Below, in pieces: positions 1 through 12,895 of a DNA stretch of 64,000 nt. The stretch is from Melampsora larici-populina 98AG31 (Eukaryota > Basidiomycota > Pucciniomycetes > Pucciniales > Melampsoraceae). The notes beneath the pieces are model-generated. The model ran no database searches. It was given only the letters and a program-made list of their open reading frames with translations, and was not told where the DNA came from. The stretch covers positions 697,962 to 761,961 of the forward strand of contig NW_006768778.1 in NCBI RefSeq assembly GCF_000204055.1, read 5' to 3'. Position 1 is the stretch's first letter; every line of letters starts with the position of its first letter. Position numbers and translations under genes: made by a program.

Positions 1-1717
1 TAGATCCTCAGGGTCCAGACTACGTTTTTCATAAGGGTTTGGATTTCCCAATCGGGCTTCTAACATGTTCATTACAGCATTTGAGTTTGATGAGGCTTGT
101 TGAAATGCCAGGCGATTGCTTTCAGCGGCCGCGAGATTTTCAGATTGCATTCTTTCGTAATCGGCTTGAGTTGGTAATGAGGATTGAAACGATTTGAGCA
201 CACCTAAGGTACCAGCTGAGGTTCTTCTGGGGTTCTCGCTAATGGGTTTCTTTATTGGTTGAATGAAGTTTGGATGTGGGAGAGTCTTGGATGTCAATTG
301 GGAATGAGAACTGGAAGAGCGTTCGAGTGAGCGAGACGAGGAAGACTGAGCCAAATTAGGATTACTCGTGTTTTCACTCATAGATAGGGAAATGTCTTGA
401 GCATCTTGAAAAGCTTCTGAATTTTCGGTTTCAGGACCTAAACATTGAGGCGGATTCCAGTTACTAGACTCAGTTGACTGAGTCTCTAGAGGTTGAGCCG
501 AAGGCGAAGGGGGATTAATCAAAGGGGTCGAGGGGTTTGGCTGAGCTTCAACCCCACTTTCGGCAGTGTACAAAGGCGCAGTTCCGGCACGATCAGCCAT
601 GATAGGGGTGAGGATGTCGTAGTGGGGGCATCTACTATGCAAGCACTCTGTGCGAAGAGTACACATATCAGGGACTGAAACATGTGCAGTAAGTATCAGA
701 ACACAGCTTACCTTTGATAGTCTGAGCGGCCATCATTCTAATTTCTTGTTCCCGCTCCTCAGTCCACTCTCCAATCAATTGTAACACCTCAATTTCGAAG
801 TCCGCGTTCTGTTTGATGGTGAGACCACCTCCTTCGCCTGTCTGTTTAGACCAACCTTGTGCTTCTTTGAATTTAGTTTCCAAGTTATCAATCTACAGTT
901 TCTCCATTCGAAAAGGATGAAAGATTAACAATCAATTAACAAAGATCTTTCAGAAAGGATTCAGAGCAAACGATGACCATACCTTCTGTTTCACTCCTTC
1001 CCACAGGGGGGTTTCAAATCCATTTGCACCAATGAAAATAGCACAGCGTCTTGCACATTCTTTCTTCCCGGGCAGACCCATTCGATATCTGGCATAATTA
1101 TTCGAGATCGTATCTGAACTTTCCATACACATCCACTCCGAATCACTTGGTTTCTCTTGATCACCCCAAGTTAAGCACATCCATTCAACTATCAAGTCCA
1201 CCATTGTCTTGCCGTCTGAATTGAGATCTTTATCCCATGACCTCTGTTTTCAACCGGACTTGTCTTCAGCTAGAGACTCGGATGTTGTGGCTGATGCTGC
1301 AGTTTTCCTTTTCGAAGACGCTGGACCCTTTTTAGAACTTCTCTTACGACCACGACGAGTGATCTTAGGCTCCTCAGGAGTTTGAGTTGTCTCGGTAGGT
1401 TGTGTTGTTTTGGCAGTTTGTGTCGACTCGGCAGGGGTTAATGAAACAGAGGATTGCATGACCGACGGCGAAGGCTGAGAAGCTGATGTGATTGGCTGAG
1501 CTGCAGGGTACGTAATGATGACCGGAGTACCGGAGGAAATCAAAGGATGGGGTGTTGAATAAGGTGATATCAATTGCACTTGACCTGCAGCCGGACTGGT
1601 CAACGCATGTGGTACACTCCACAGATTCGTATTCAAGTTGTTGAAGGGAGTGGTAGGGGTATTTGTGGGAAGACCTGTTGAATCCATGCTCGGTGGTGGT
1701 GGGGATTGATTGGGCAT
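1..1717 (-). pseudogene. Myb/SANT-like multicopy rust protein, 5' part, with in-frame TGA
   Basis: Minus-strand gene cut by the left window edge. Exon A is 1717-983, exon B 892-712 and exon C 674-1, joined by introns with GTATGG...GTAG and GTAAGC...CAG borders that keep frame. The N-terminus is a Pro/Ser/Thr-rich tract followed by a basic segment (RRGRKR), likely nuclear. The core carries the block RSWDKDL..DGKTMVDLIVEWM, then an amphipathic helical part and a short RCPHYDIL motif; the tail is Ser/Pro/Gln rich. I recall this order from a repeated family in rust genomes with a trihelix/Myb-like fold, probably DNA-binding and often near transposons. Oddity: TGA at 1250-1252 lies in frame just before RSWD, with no plausible intron across it. 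The copy is therefore probably broken, or the base is an error. Function is inferred only. Confidence 0.6.
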
Positions 1718-1947
1718 GGTGGTTCAGGGCACACGGTAACAAACTCAGAAACTGGCCATAAAAAAAATACTTCGGTGGGACCAAATATAGTGCAGAAAAA
1801 GTATGTACGAGCAACTATGTACAAACTATATACATAAACATAAACGCTTTGAGTACCGTAAATGGATAGACTCGCTGGCCAAGCGCAGAGATGGCCCCCA
1901 AAGCCTGCAGAGAATTCAAAGGGAGGAGAGATCACGGGCCGATATTA

Positions 1948-2475
1948 AGCTTAAAAAAGCCCCTCACAAGCGCGTTCTCCGAGCCCTCGAAGAGGCGCTT
2001 ACATTAAGGGGTTTCAAGTTTAAATCTTTTATACGGGTTTTTAAAAATTCGGTCAAGTTTTATACGACACTGTAAGATTTTAAATTTGACCGTTTATAAA
2101 AATCAAGCACATCGAATAATTACCGTCGTAAAACGAATCGAAGCGGTGATTGTATCGTTCCAAGGTTTGGCGACATTTCCTTTGAAGATAATGACGAGAT
2201 GGCCTTCTTGACCAATCTCATGTTTGAAGATGTGGTCAATACCATGATTGAAAAGGTCAAATCGTTGACCGAATGATTTTTAAAAGTGTATGTTTACGCT
2301 AATTTTAAAACGGGAGACGTAAAAAGGTCTCCCGTTTTAAAAATATTTTACGTAAAATTTATGTCTTCGTCCAAGTTTTCAAAACATAAAAATACGGAAA
2401 ATCTTGAACTTGAAACCCCTTATTGGACTTGCAAGTTTTGGCGTGTGAGCTCCGAGAAATAAGTCCTCTTATGTT
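1948..2475. repeat. Foldback element with perfect central hairpin
   Basis: An AAGGGGTTTCAAGTT arm near 2007 is matched in reverse complement by the AACTTGAAACCCCTTA stretch near 2408-2425, enclosing about 430 bp. Inside, 2310-2342 is a strong hairpin: AAAACGGGAGAC and GTCTCCCGTTTT around a short loop. The left side also has the short dispersed motif GCCCCTCACAAGCGCGTT seen elsewhere in the window. No coding capacity is visible, so it is probably a non-autonomous inverted-repeat element. I could not define target-site duplications. Confidence 0.5.
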
Positions 2476-2979
2476 TTTTTCTTGACTTCTCCGCTTCAGC
2501 TCACCGTAGAAAATGTTAAGCTTCAAGTATGTTATCCTCCATCAAAAGGTACACAACCTCATAGCACACACAGATGCTACTTTTGGAAGTAAGCGCTTGC
2601 AAAACGTGATGCCCGATTAATGATTTGTGTAACTACATGTTTCAGCCAAAAAGGCCGGAATATTTCTTTGGGCGTAAACAGGTGTAAACTCCCAATTTCA
2701 TGTCCAAAAGGCGTGTGGGTTTTGTCTTGGTAAAAACAGTAAAGGACCTCATGACTTAACTGCTGGACACAAACTTGTCCCACAAGCGGCATGTATCTCA
2801 AGTACAACCCATGAATCAATTAGAAATTTTCCGTGGTTATAGCCTCAAGGGTGGCATTGGCAAAATACCATGTTGTCATAGGCTGCCCAAAAAAAAAGGT
2901 GGTCTGAATTCCCCAAGTAATGTGCCCTATATATCCAAAAAAAATGATTATTGACAAAAGAAGACAAATGAAAGTTGAA

Positions 2980-5870
2980 CCTACTACAATTTGAGAACAA
3001 CCTTTCATTGACTCTTTTGCCAGAGAGGTATGTGCGGCTATGAAGAAGGAGTATATCACCCCAAAAGAGGTAATTCACGCTTTACTGTCTTCAACAACCC
3101 CAGTGGTGAAGGAGTGTCAACGGTATTGGGGAACTGAGAGGGTTTTCAATTGAACATTACAGACGTTGTATGGAATAAAAAACCTGTCCAAAAACAGCAA
3201 GGAGGGACATGCGGGATGGAATGTGTTTATTTTAAAAGAGGTGAGACTATTCATTTCACACAGAGAATTACAAGTTTTGAGTAATGAAGATTGTTTTGAT
3301 AACAGGCACAGCTGCAAATGAGAAACAAAGTCTGGACCAAACCTCGAATCTTTTACAGCTCTCAAAATATCACAACACATTTCTTCAAGATCAAGGAACT
3401 GGGCAAACACAATGCTACCATAAGGGATTCAATGCCATTCCTGTGGCATTTAATGTATCATCAACTATCTGCTAGGACAAATAACCACAAAGAGCTCATG
3501 ACAAGTGACACTCATGACAATGCAACACTGGATGGGGAAGCACTGGATGATGATGATCTGCATTTGGGAAATTTTCAGGATGGATTGGTGGACATTATGG
3601 CCAAGAATTTGGTTCAGGAAGAGGCCCAACATGATGATGGGATTGAGTATGTACCTGAAGATAAACAAACAGCATAGATCAACTGGGCCAATCTGGTAAG
3701 AGTTTGTATCTTGAAAGTTTTTTATTGACATTATGATGACCAAATTTGCAGTATATTATTAGGTGGCAACAACAATATGTGTCATGTTCTTGTTTCTGTC
3801 ACATTATTGCAATGATTCCCTGCAGTTACATAACTCCTTAACTTTCCTGGCATGTGGGTTGTCATGCAGAACATCTTTGTACTACAAGAGAGGCCACACC
3901 CCAAGATTTAATGTCCAGGAATTATGGTATAGGTCCTATCATCTGCATGAACAACTTTGACATCTTGCAAAGAATCCACAACACACAGGTAGAGTCTATG
4001 TCTAAACTCTTCCACAGAACATGGGGATATATTCAGTTCCTACGGGATTATCTGAAGAAAGAGATATGCCCAGACAATGCAAGCACTCACCTTCAAAACT
4101 ACCACCAGGCCATGTAAAGTTCTCAAAAGCTTCATGTCCATCTTGAGCTCTTTCTCACAAAATTGAACAATATGAACCAATGGTGTGCAACCTTGAAAAG
4201 CCAGTTAGCTTCCGCCATGTACAAATACATAATCAAGGTTGGAAAAGGCCCTTTGACTCACATCACGGAAACACCTTCAGCCATTGACCCAATACCTGTT
4301 GATGATTGTCACTTATTCCTCTTGAGACTGATGGACACAGCAAATAACTTGGCTAATGTGGTAGGTGAAGTTTTGTATGAAATAGCAAAACAGTGTGGCC
4401 TGACGTGTGAAGCAATGGAAAAGTTGGTTCAAATATTTGAAGGAGACCTAGGAAGATGTCAAAACACTTAGAATCTCCGCAAGAAAAGAGCACCAGCTGG
4501 AACAGCGGTGGGTGGCTTGACTAGTGTGATGACAATTCCGGGTGTTGCTCATACCATGTGGAACATAGCTCAAGGTATTTTGACTCATCATTGGGGCAAT
4601 AGCCGTGAGACAAAAGACTGGTGCTTGGAAAGTGTGGCAGTTCATTTGCGGGATACAAAGTAGAATCCGGGAACGTGCCCGGCCTTGTGCCCAGATTTCT
4701 TTGGCAGTAAATTTGAATTCTGGGCCCAGACTTTTGCCCAGAAAATCAAAATTTACTGCCAAAAAAATTCCGGGCACATGCCTGGATTCTACTTTGTATC
4801 CCACAATTGGGGGTTTGCTATGTAAACTACCTTCAAAGATGGATTGTAGAACAGTTTTGCAACCTGTGCACTCTATCAACATGGCCACATTGGTTTCCTG
4901 TTTGAGGTGAGTCAAGAAGAAGTTGTATATCAAAAGTGGTTCAAAAGTGGATGTGGATGAAGCATTAATGTTGCTAAGCGGCCCATTATCTCTCTCCCCA
5001 AGGAACACACTTGCTGAATATGAGACTAGTCCCAACCTTTTTCAGGAAGGGTTTGCTCAGGCTGTCATTGACAAATGTTATAATAAGTTTTTTTGCCCTG
5101 AGTCGTTAAGAGTATGTCTTTCTAAAAAAGGACATAAAAGGATATGATATGCAACTTCAAATACACAACTTTTTAAACATTGTTGAAGCTGAATGTGCAA
5201 CTAGCACGGGAGACTTTGGGTGTTCAAAGTTTATATGGAAGAATTGGGTTTTGATGGCTCATGGTATGAAGGGTCTCCCTTGTTATGATTTGCATCTAAC
5301 ACACTTCCTTGTCCTTGTGGATCAAGACTTTCTGCCAGCTTTGGCCAAAGTAGTCATGCATAGCTTGTTGATACAGTCTGGAAAGCAGCCTGGGTATTTT
5401 GTAGGTAACAATCTCTGGCTTGAGCACCAAACTTATTGGCTCAAGCACTTTTTTAATCTAAATTTGAGTCATATTTACATATTCTTTGTTGCAGTGTGTT
5501 GCTGATTTTCACTGAATTGGGACAGACCAACCTGACAGATGTTGAAAAATTAATTACAATGTCAATCAATATAATTTTGGTATATCTTAATTCCATGCAT
5601 CAATAAACAATATAAAAAGTCAAGAGGCTGAAATAATTTGATTGCTAATCTCATTATTTCATTCCAACAAAATGCAGCTCAGATCACTAGTACAACAGTT
5701 AACCCTTTGTTGTGGACTTAAGCCAATATATTGGAGCCACATGCATAATACCACCTCTCAGTTGCCAGCAAATTTTCTAAGATCATGGGACCATCAATAT
5801 GTGACAGGAACAAATTCAATAAAAAAGGAGGTGCTGATTGATACCCTTTTGGTTTGATCAAAAATGTTAC
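2980..5870 (+). pseudogene. DUF6589-type protein, decayed copy
   Basis: Plus-strand fragments in changing frames follow the order I recall for the large DUF6589 family of rusts and other basidiomycetes. These are an N-terminal helical part (near 3010-3170), an acidic linker (3500-3670), a segment with NNFDILQRIHNTQVES and FHRTWGY (near 3950-4030), one with WCATLKSQLA and KVGKGPLTH (near 4180-4260), EGDLGRCQN (near 4440), HHWGNS (near 4590), then GDFGCSKFIWKNWVLMAHG (near 5210) and FVGNNLWLEHQTYWLKHFF (near 5400). Stops and frame changes break it repeatedly, so it is a pseudogene. A MITE sits inside it at 4647-4805. Family function is unknown to me; multiplicity and company suggest mobile-element cargo, which is inference. 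It faces a decayed RecQ-like helicase. Confidence 0.65.
4647..4805. mobile_element. MITE copy A (TGYGGGATACAAAG ends), in DUF6589 reading frame
   Basis: A 159-bp element begins TGCGGGATACAAAGTAGAAT and ends in the near-exact reverse complement (ATTCTACTTTGTATCCCACA), flanked by ATT at 4644-4646 and 4806-4808. The interior is also largely self-complementary (CAGTAAATTT / AAATTTACTG). Element plus duplication is 162 bp, so the host frame is kept and no stop is introduced; flanking peptides KVWQFI and GGLLCKLP join cleanly once it is removed. The same family recurs at 29855-30025 and 55222-55380. Confidence 0.85.
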
Positions 5871-6139
5871 AACAAAATCTAATTCATGATAAACCCGCTA
5901 AGAATTCACAATATTGATGGGGGCAGTTGGAAATTTAGCAAGACTTGATCGCCAAGAAGCTGATGACACTGTAGTGTGACTGGACCTGGCTCACTTATTC
6001 CTTGCCTTCTTTGCCACTTTTGCAACCTTCACTGGCGGTTTTGCTGTTTGGGGGCGTTAGGAGTAAGTGGTTGCTCTGGGACGGGGTTTGGATTCCTACC
6101 CTAATAAAGTCCCAATAATTATATCATCCAAAATTAGAA

Positions 6140-8223
6140 ATAATCTAATTTTGTTGAAAATAGAATCCAAGAACACACTTCATCAGTTTGAACAGGTCTG
6201 GTCACGGTTCTCATTGCGGTTTGTGCCTCTTTTGCTTCCTGAGATGCAGCTTTGGCCTTGCTGAGCAGTGTTAACTCTTGATCTGATGGATCCAATATAG
6301 CAAAAAAAAACCTCCTATGAGCTCTCCATGCTCGCACTTCTTGTCAGATGCTTTCATATTCAGTAGGCAGGGGCTCACCCTCAAAGATTAAGTCAAGAGA
6401 TGCTCCTTCAAGGAATAGATTGTAATCAACACACACATTCCAGATCTTGTTGACTGGAAAGAGATTGTGTAATGTGTACAAGCTGCCCCCAGGATACTCA
6501 ATATAACATATACTACTCAGATTTTTTTTGATTTTCAAGTGCAATTGGATTGAGCAAAGGTCCATACATAGAGGATCTTCTGGGGCACTTGGCCATTGTT
6601 GGATGCAAGTACTCAATGTTGGATTCCTCGAGTTGGTCTTACAGAGAGACATATGTATTAGGTGGATCATCTTGAAGGACAAATTTGGTTAAATTTGACC
6701 ACATCATTTCTGGCTGCTGGGCAAGGAAGTAGTTGGCAGCCTTGGGGTTGCAATTGGAGCAGATGCAGGGTAGCATTCCTGCATCAGTCTGTTATTGTGT
6801 TTTGGTGATCACTGATTGCCATTTTTTTTATGAAGGAATGTAACCACACCTACAAAACAAGGCGTGAGGGTTAGCTGTGGAGTGTGAAGAACATATGGAT
6901 TTTACAAAGTCACTTACCACAGTAGGACGCAAATGCAACACGCAGACAAACGTTGGTGATACTCATTGCATACATCCGGTGGTCATTGTTTTGATAAAGT
7001 GGATTGCTTAATCCCAATACTGAGCTTTCATCTGCGGTAGACAGAGGTGGTACAAGGAGGACTGCAACCGCTGGTTGGCCATCACAACCTCCCCGTCCAG
7101 CCATTTGCAGCAACTCCATTGGATCAGTCTGGCCTGCAATGATGACCCTGCAAACTTGTTTCCAGTTTTGGCCGAGGCCAAGAGCATTTGTACAAGTCAT
7201 GACACTAAATTTTCTATTCATAAAATCTTGGGCATTACAAGGCTTGTCAACAGAGTCTGTATTGGCATGAAATTGGCGTACTGAATTGCTCAAACCATTC
7301 CGGGTTTCTTCATCATTGTGATCAGCTGAGTTGATTTTTTTCAGGGCCACATACATGTGGTTCTGGGTGTGACAGTAGAGAGTTTGGACTAGTTCCAAGT
7401 TGGAGACTAAATACTTTGATGCAAAGTATTTCTTTAGTGTGTTCCAAGGTTTTTGAGTCCAAGGGAGAGTGACACAGATGAATTGTATCTCAGGACGGGT
7501 GGGCTTGCCTTGAAGAATATTGATTGACTCTTGGGTGATTTTGAGACTGGCAAGTATTTGCTCAAAACGCTGAGGCAGACAGGTGGCTGAAATCAGGAGT
7601 GTAGAAACCAACTTGGTGGCTAGGAAAAATTCAATCAAGTAACCATATGATGGGCGTAAAGCAGTCTGATCTTGATGGATATTGTGTGACCAAAGACCCT
7701 TCAGTTCACTTCTCAATACCAAACCCCAACTGTAGATTAAATGTGCCTTGTCTACAACTTTGAGGATGAGCTGTTCTGGGAATTTCTGTGAGAAGAACAT
7801 TTTTTCAAATCTAGGGTTGTTCAATAAGATCTCTGGAGACTATTCCAGAAGAGATAGACAAATGACAATTACAACACCTAAGTCAGTCTGATCAGATCAC
7901 CCTGAAACAATATAAACGTTCATTTCAAACTTACAACATAGTTAAACTCATATTTTCATGCCAAGAGGTAAACATGTTGGCAAGGAAGGTAGCTCTAGTC
8001 ATATTGATTGCGGAAGGACCTCTGTTTTTTTTTCTTCCACCTGGAACGTGTAAAATGATTCCAAGTCTGTTAGTCTCAAAGATCACTTGCAGAGTGTCCT
8101 TTACTTTACTTACTTGGTTGTTTCCAAGGGCTTCTAACAGGTTCAAAGTCAATACAATCATCTTGCACATTTTTGGAAGCATCAAGTGAAACATTTCTGG
8201 AATGAGAGATATTCCGTAGCCGG
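6140..8223 (-). pseudogene. RecQ-like DEAD/H helicase, inactivated and 5'-truncated
   Basis: Minus-strand exons (8223-7940, 7824-6910, and weaker remnants to about 6140) carry a superfamily-2 helicase core. A Walker A-like TGYGIS lies near 8205 (family GKS/GKT, here Lys to Ile), VVDKAHLIYSWG near 7755 (family DEAH, here DKAH), LISATCLP near 7590 (motif III), TCTNALGLGQNWKQV near 7170 and QMAGRGGCDG near 7100 (RecQ motifs V and VI). A GTAAGT donor near 7930 and a CAG acceptor near 7835 give a normal intron. The downstream part is a coiled, lysine-rich scrap. The coding sequence stops exactly where an LTR-like block begins at 8224. Lost catalytic residues and truncation make it a pseudogene. 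It resembles the multicopy SGS1-like helicases of rusts; a subtelomeric helicase relative is another possibility. Confidence 0.7.
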
Positions 8224-9790
8224 TGTAGAACTTATAACCCAAAAAGGGTTATACAGAGCTGGAAGAGGATATTCTACTAATAAAATGACTAGTAGAAGTT
8301 GTTTGAGACTTCTCTCCTAAAACAACACAATCAGGAAAAGGCACTGTTGTATTGAGTACTGATAAGGCACCAGAGAAACATATCTTTCACACGAATTTTA
8401 TCTCAAAAAGCACAATTTTATTACTATCAACACTGCTATAGTGTTATGACCAGATGATAACTAAAGAAAATGAGCAATATCTTTATGATATTATTCCCAA
8501 TAAGTCTTTTTGACTGCAACACAACAGTAAATTTCTCTTTATAGCTATAATAAAGGGTGTATTTAAGTGACCAGGTACTATTAAAATAAGTTTATGATGA
8601 TAAACAAAATAATAACTGTGTAAATGATAAAGAAAAAAAGGGGAACAACAGTCCCAAAATCATCTCGAAGTATATATAACAATGTACTCCAACTTTTACA
8701 ATGGTCAACAGCCTCAAAACCAATCAAATCCACCCACAATCCCTAAAACCCTATAATGACGTAATGTAATGATCTTGTTACTAATAAATGATGTAATTGT
8801 CACAGCTGAAAGTGATCAATGACACAATAATATGATGTACATCACTTCTTATGATGAATACAGGTGTCTTTCCCTTGGAAACTAGCTAAAACCCAAATTT
8901 TGAGATTACAATTTTTTTCAGATGAGGTCCAATTTTGGATTACTAAAGTGAATCTTGTTGCCCTCATGATTTTGATCATTTATCACCCCCATATGACCTA
9001 TTTCTCATGAGTGATGAGTAAGATATTGAGTTGTGAAGTTAAGGTTTTTAGTGTTACATGTTGACTTGTGACTGTGAATTTGTGGTTCACACCAATTTCT
9101 TATTTGCCTTGTAACTTTTTTTCATAAACCTCTGCTACTAGTGATTTAAAGTTTGTAAATTATGTAATCCGCTCTTTTGCGTTGAATGAGCTATCTACCA
9201 ACCTAATCTGACGTCTTTTGACATATGTAATTAGCTGAAAACCTTCATTTTTGACAAAATTCACCCATTTTCTTCACTTTTCACAGCTGCTACTCTCTTT
9301 TTCTTGCTCATGTAGTATGACATAATCCTCTATAACCTTAAAAATCCCGGAAAATCCTCTTGGCAACCTTAAATTCCACTATTACCACCATTACATATGC
9401 AAACTACATGTATACCCCTTGTTTACCAACTTTGAAAAAGTACCTTTTCCCTAATAACTTCTGTTTCTCATTATCCTCCTTCAAGATAAAAATTGTTACA
9501 GTATAATATAATGTTGTTCTTTCATATTCTAACCTTACTAAACCCATAAACCTAATATTACTACCATAAAAGCCATTTCCAAGCCTTTATACCTATATTT
9601 TCGAATTCTTCTTATGTTTTTCTTTCTTTCTTTTTGTAATAAGTTTGTGAATGAACTTTAAATCATAATGTGAATGTGAAAGTCGGCTAAGAGTAAAGTT
9701 GGCCAACATTGAGGAAAGCATTGAATAAAGATGAAAAATGTTGTCCTGGTTTTCATTTTGAAATTTGAACCATCTTGTTGCTAGCTTAAC
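8224..9790 (+). repeat. LTR-like block, copy 1 (interrupts helicase)
   Basis: Begins TGTAGAACTTATAACCC and runs AT-rich without coding potential. About 1.5 kb is recognisably the reverse complement of 23935-25553, with shared landmarks such as GGTTATACAGAGCTGGAAGAGG, GCCTTTT/AAAAGGCAC near the Lys-rich start, ATGACGTAATG and a C/T-rich TTTCTTTCTTTCTTTTTG run near 9625. The TG start and non-coding nature suggest a solo LTR, but I could not find a matching CA end, because similarity fades after about 9660 and a 3.1-kb element follows at 9791. Confidence 0.5.
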
Positions 9791-12700
9791 AACCAACCCT
9801 GGGCCAGCAACGCAGGTGTTGCGTGTTGCGCTGCGCCTGCGTTGCGGTTTTTCTGACCGCAGCGCAACATAGAATCAAATTCTAGGTTGCGGCCTGACCC
9901 GCAGCGCAACATCATTTGTCAAATCGATGGATTTTTTGGGCCGCAACAACATTTGTTGCGTTGCTGCCCAAAAAAAATCACAGTTCGGCGTTTTTTTGGC
10001 GCTGTTGCGCTGTGGAAAGCAATTCCTAGGATTGTGTCTTAATCTCGTATCATTCTTTTATTACATTGTAGATCAACTCATCAAAGTGAAAGAAAAGATA
10101 CATAGATGACTTTCTTCAACTCTTACAAGGCACAAGGGACTGGAGCAAAATTTGAAATCCTCATAACAATTCATATTATTTTCATTATGCATTTCTCTAT
10201 ACTTCATTATCAAGGGACTCAAATACATACAAAAGTAAATTAAAAGAATAAATTCAAAACATCAAATGAAATACAAACCTTAGAAAAGGGGTCAGAGTCG
10301 AAAATTATCAACATTGATGTGATGCAGGAATGAAGAAAGAAAAAAAAACACTTACATATAAAATCAAGCAAGACCAAACAGTTGATCTACAAGAAAACAT
10401 GTGCCAAGATTGAACATTTCAAAGTGTCAGTATGATTCAGAAGAAGGAATCAAATAAGATAACAAATTGATTTTAATTACATACCTGAATTAAAGATCAT
10501 GATCAAAATTCCAATTGAATTTAAACTTCTATTTTGAGGTCCTAACTTGATACTAGATGAGAACTTGATGAATATTGAGTAAGCTATACAAACAAGAATC
10601 AAAAAACAATCAAATTCTAAATAAATAAAGAAACAATAGAAGTAGTCAGTAGTGTGTAGGAGAGCAGAGACTGAATAGGAAACTTACTTGGATATCATGA
10701 AGTTGATCATAGGCCAAGATCGAAATGATATACTTGATAAGTGGTTCGATTTTGGGGTTCTAATATCTAAACCTGATTGAGAGATGAAGGTGGAGATCGA
10801 AATTGAATTCAAGAATAAAGGTTGAAGTTGAAAGGGAAGAATTGAATTGATAAAATAAATAAATTTGTTTTTGGGGTTTGAAGTCAAAAGAAGGAAGGAG
10901 ATTAAGTCAGTACTGAACAAGAACCAAAGCTCAGAAGGAGATAGAATGATAACTTACTTACATAATGATTAAAATCGAAATTAAGTGATTTGAGGTCTTG
11001 AGTGTTTGATTTAAATTGAAATGAACGGTCGGAATCGAAAGTGAGATGGGATAGAGGATGGTAGGAAGAAGTGTGAGGTGATAAGGGGATGGGATCGAAA
11101 TTTAAATCTATCGGACCGATTAAAATTGAATCTAAAAATGAAAGGAATCAAAGAAGAAAGAAGATGAGATTAGTAAATAAGAACAAACAAAAGAGGGAAT
11201 GAAACTTACTTACACATCAAGAGCCAGAATCGAAATTTGAAAGATTAAAGTATGAACAAAGATAAGAAAATTGAAATATAACCTTACTTACATGAAGACC
11301 CCAAAATCGAAAATGGAATGAAGGGACATTATTGAATGAACAGTCAATATCGAGATTGATGAAGTCAAGATCTAAAGAAGAATGGTTAAGAAAAGAACAT
11401 AGAGAGTTAGTACAGTGAGAAAGTGGAGAAGATAGAAGAGGAAAGCAAACTACATACCAACATCGAACACCAGAATCGAAATTGAAACAGGATTGGAGTT
11501 TGATCTTGAGGTCTGAAGTTGAAATAGCTGAAAACCTAATTAAGATCGAGTGTGAATTGGTTGAGATTTGAACCTACAGTTGAAGTGAATTAAAAACAGA
11601 AAGAAGATTAAGTTAGTATTGAAGAATGAACGAGAGAATGAATAATAAGAAATTATAAGAAATGAAAAACAAACTTACTTAAATAGAACTCAAGATTGAA
11701 ATTGAGGATAGTGAAGAATGAGATAGCGGAGATCAATGAAAAGACAATTTAAAAACCTTACCTTTTGTGATTTGAAGAGAAGAAAAGTCCGATCGGAGAT
11801 CGAGATGAAAATTGAGAAAGCAGGAGGGAGGGATCGAGAGAAGTTATCTATGAGTTTGTTTTTTTTGTCTGTGTGTGTGGAATCTGTGGTATCGTTTTTC
11901 TTTTTTTGTGATCCATCCAAGGGATCATCAAGTGTTCTTTTCGTGTGATTCGCGTATTAGTGTGGATCAAAGAGTGTTCTAGTGTTAGTTGTTAAAGTGT
12001 TCTGATTGTTGTTATCGGCTTCGTGTCCGTGTCTAAGTGTTTTAATCGTGTGTTCAAGTGTTCTTGACATCGTATAAGGTTTTTTTTAGAGTGTTCCATC
12101 AAAGAATCAGAATATCATCGTTAGTTAGTGTGTCCGATTAAAATCAAGTTTGTTAGGATTTTTTTTATCTCATTGAAAGAAAAAGAAAGATAGATAATAA
12201 AACAAACCTTTATCGTAGTTTAGATCATCGTTTGTAGTGGTTGATCTTGAAGAATTGTAGTGTTGTTGTTTTATTTTTTTTCTTTTATTGTAGTTTTGCT
12301 GAGCTGAGTCGTGAAACAGTTGTCAGTTGGTTGGATTCAAGCTCAGGGCCGGGTTTTTTTTATCAGGGCTTTCCATATATCATTTTTTATCATTAACTTT
12401 TTACTCATAGCAAGAATTACATTAAACTCAAAATCTACATATCTTTGCTTCAACATCTAGTATATCTTTGTGTAGGGTATTGTTGGATTCTGCCAGATCT
12501 TGCGGTTTTTTTTAGAAATATCAGAATAGTATTACGTGTTAGACTTGTGAAGGTAGAAAGTTGTTAGAGAGTTGCTTCCTTGCTTTTTTTATTTTTGAAC
12601 TGTTATTTCAAGGTTGAGGGCAGTCTACAACAATCATAGTTTCACCCGCATCTTGTTATTCTTTCTGCGGTGATTCTTCCCCTCTCCGGCTCAGCCTACG

Positions 12701-12895
12701 CCACACAGCGTAGGAGTTCTACAGCGCCTGTTGTGTTGCGCGACGGTCAAGGCGCCGCGCAACCTGACCTCACCATTTGTTGTTGCGGTACTTACCGCAG
12801 CGCAGCATGTAATGCAGGTTTGTGCTGCGTGTTGCGGAGCAACGCACCAAAAAAAACTCGTGTTGCGGTGTGTTGCGTTGCTGGCACAGGGTTGT
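9791..12895. mobile_element. 3.1-kb element with CAACCCTGkGCCAGCAACGC termini and GTTGCG-rich arms
   Basis: The left end CAACCCTGGGCCAGCAACGCA (9791) is matched at the right end by its reverse complement, TGCGTTGCTGGCACAGGGTTG (12875-12895). Outside are TAACAAC (left, 9784-9790) and TAACAAC (right, 12896-12902), a 7-bp duplication, or 8 bp with one mismatch, which suits a hAT-like element. Both subterminal zones (9800-10020 and 12720-12890) are GC-rich and full of GTTGCG/CGCAAC words, unlike the AT-rich core. The core (10.1-12.65 kb) has no transposase and no long frame; it holds recurrent splice-donor-like modules described in the findings. Probably non-autonomous. Confidence 0.6.
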
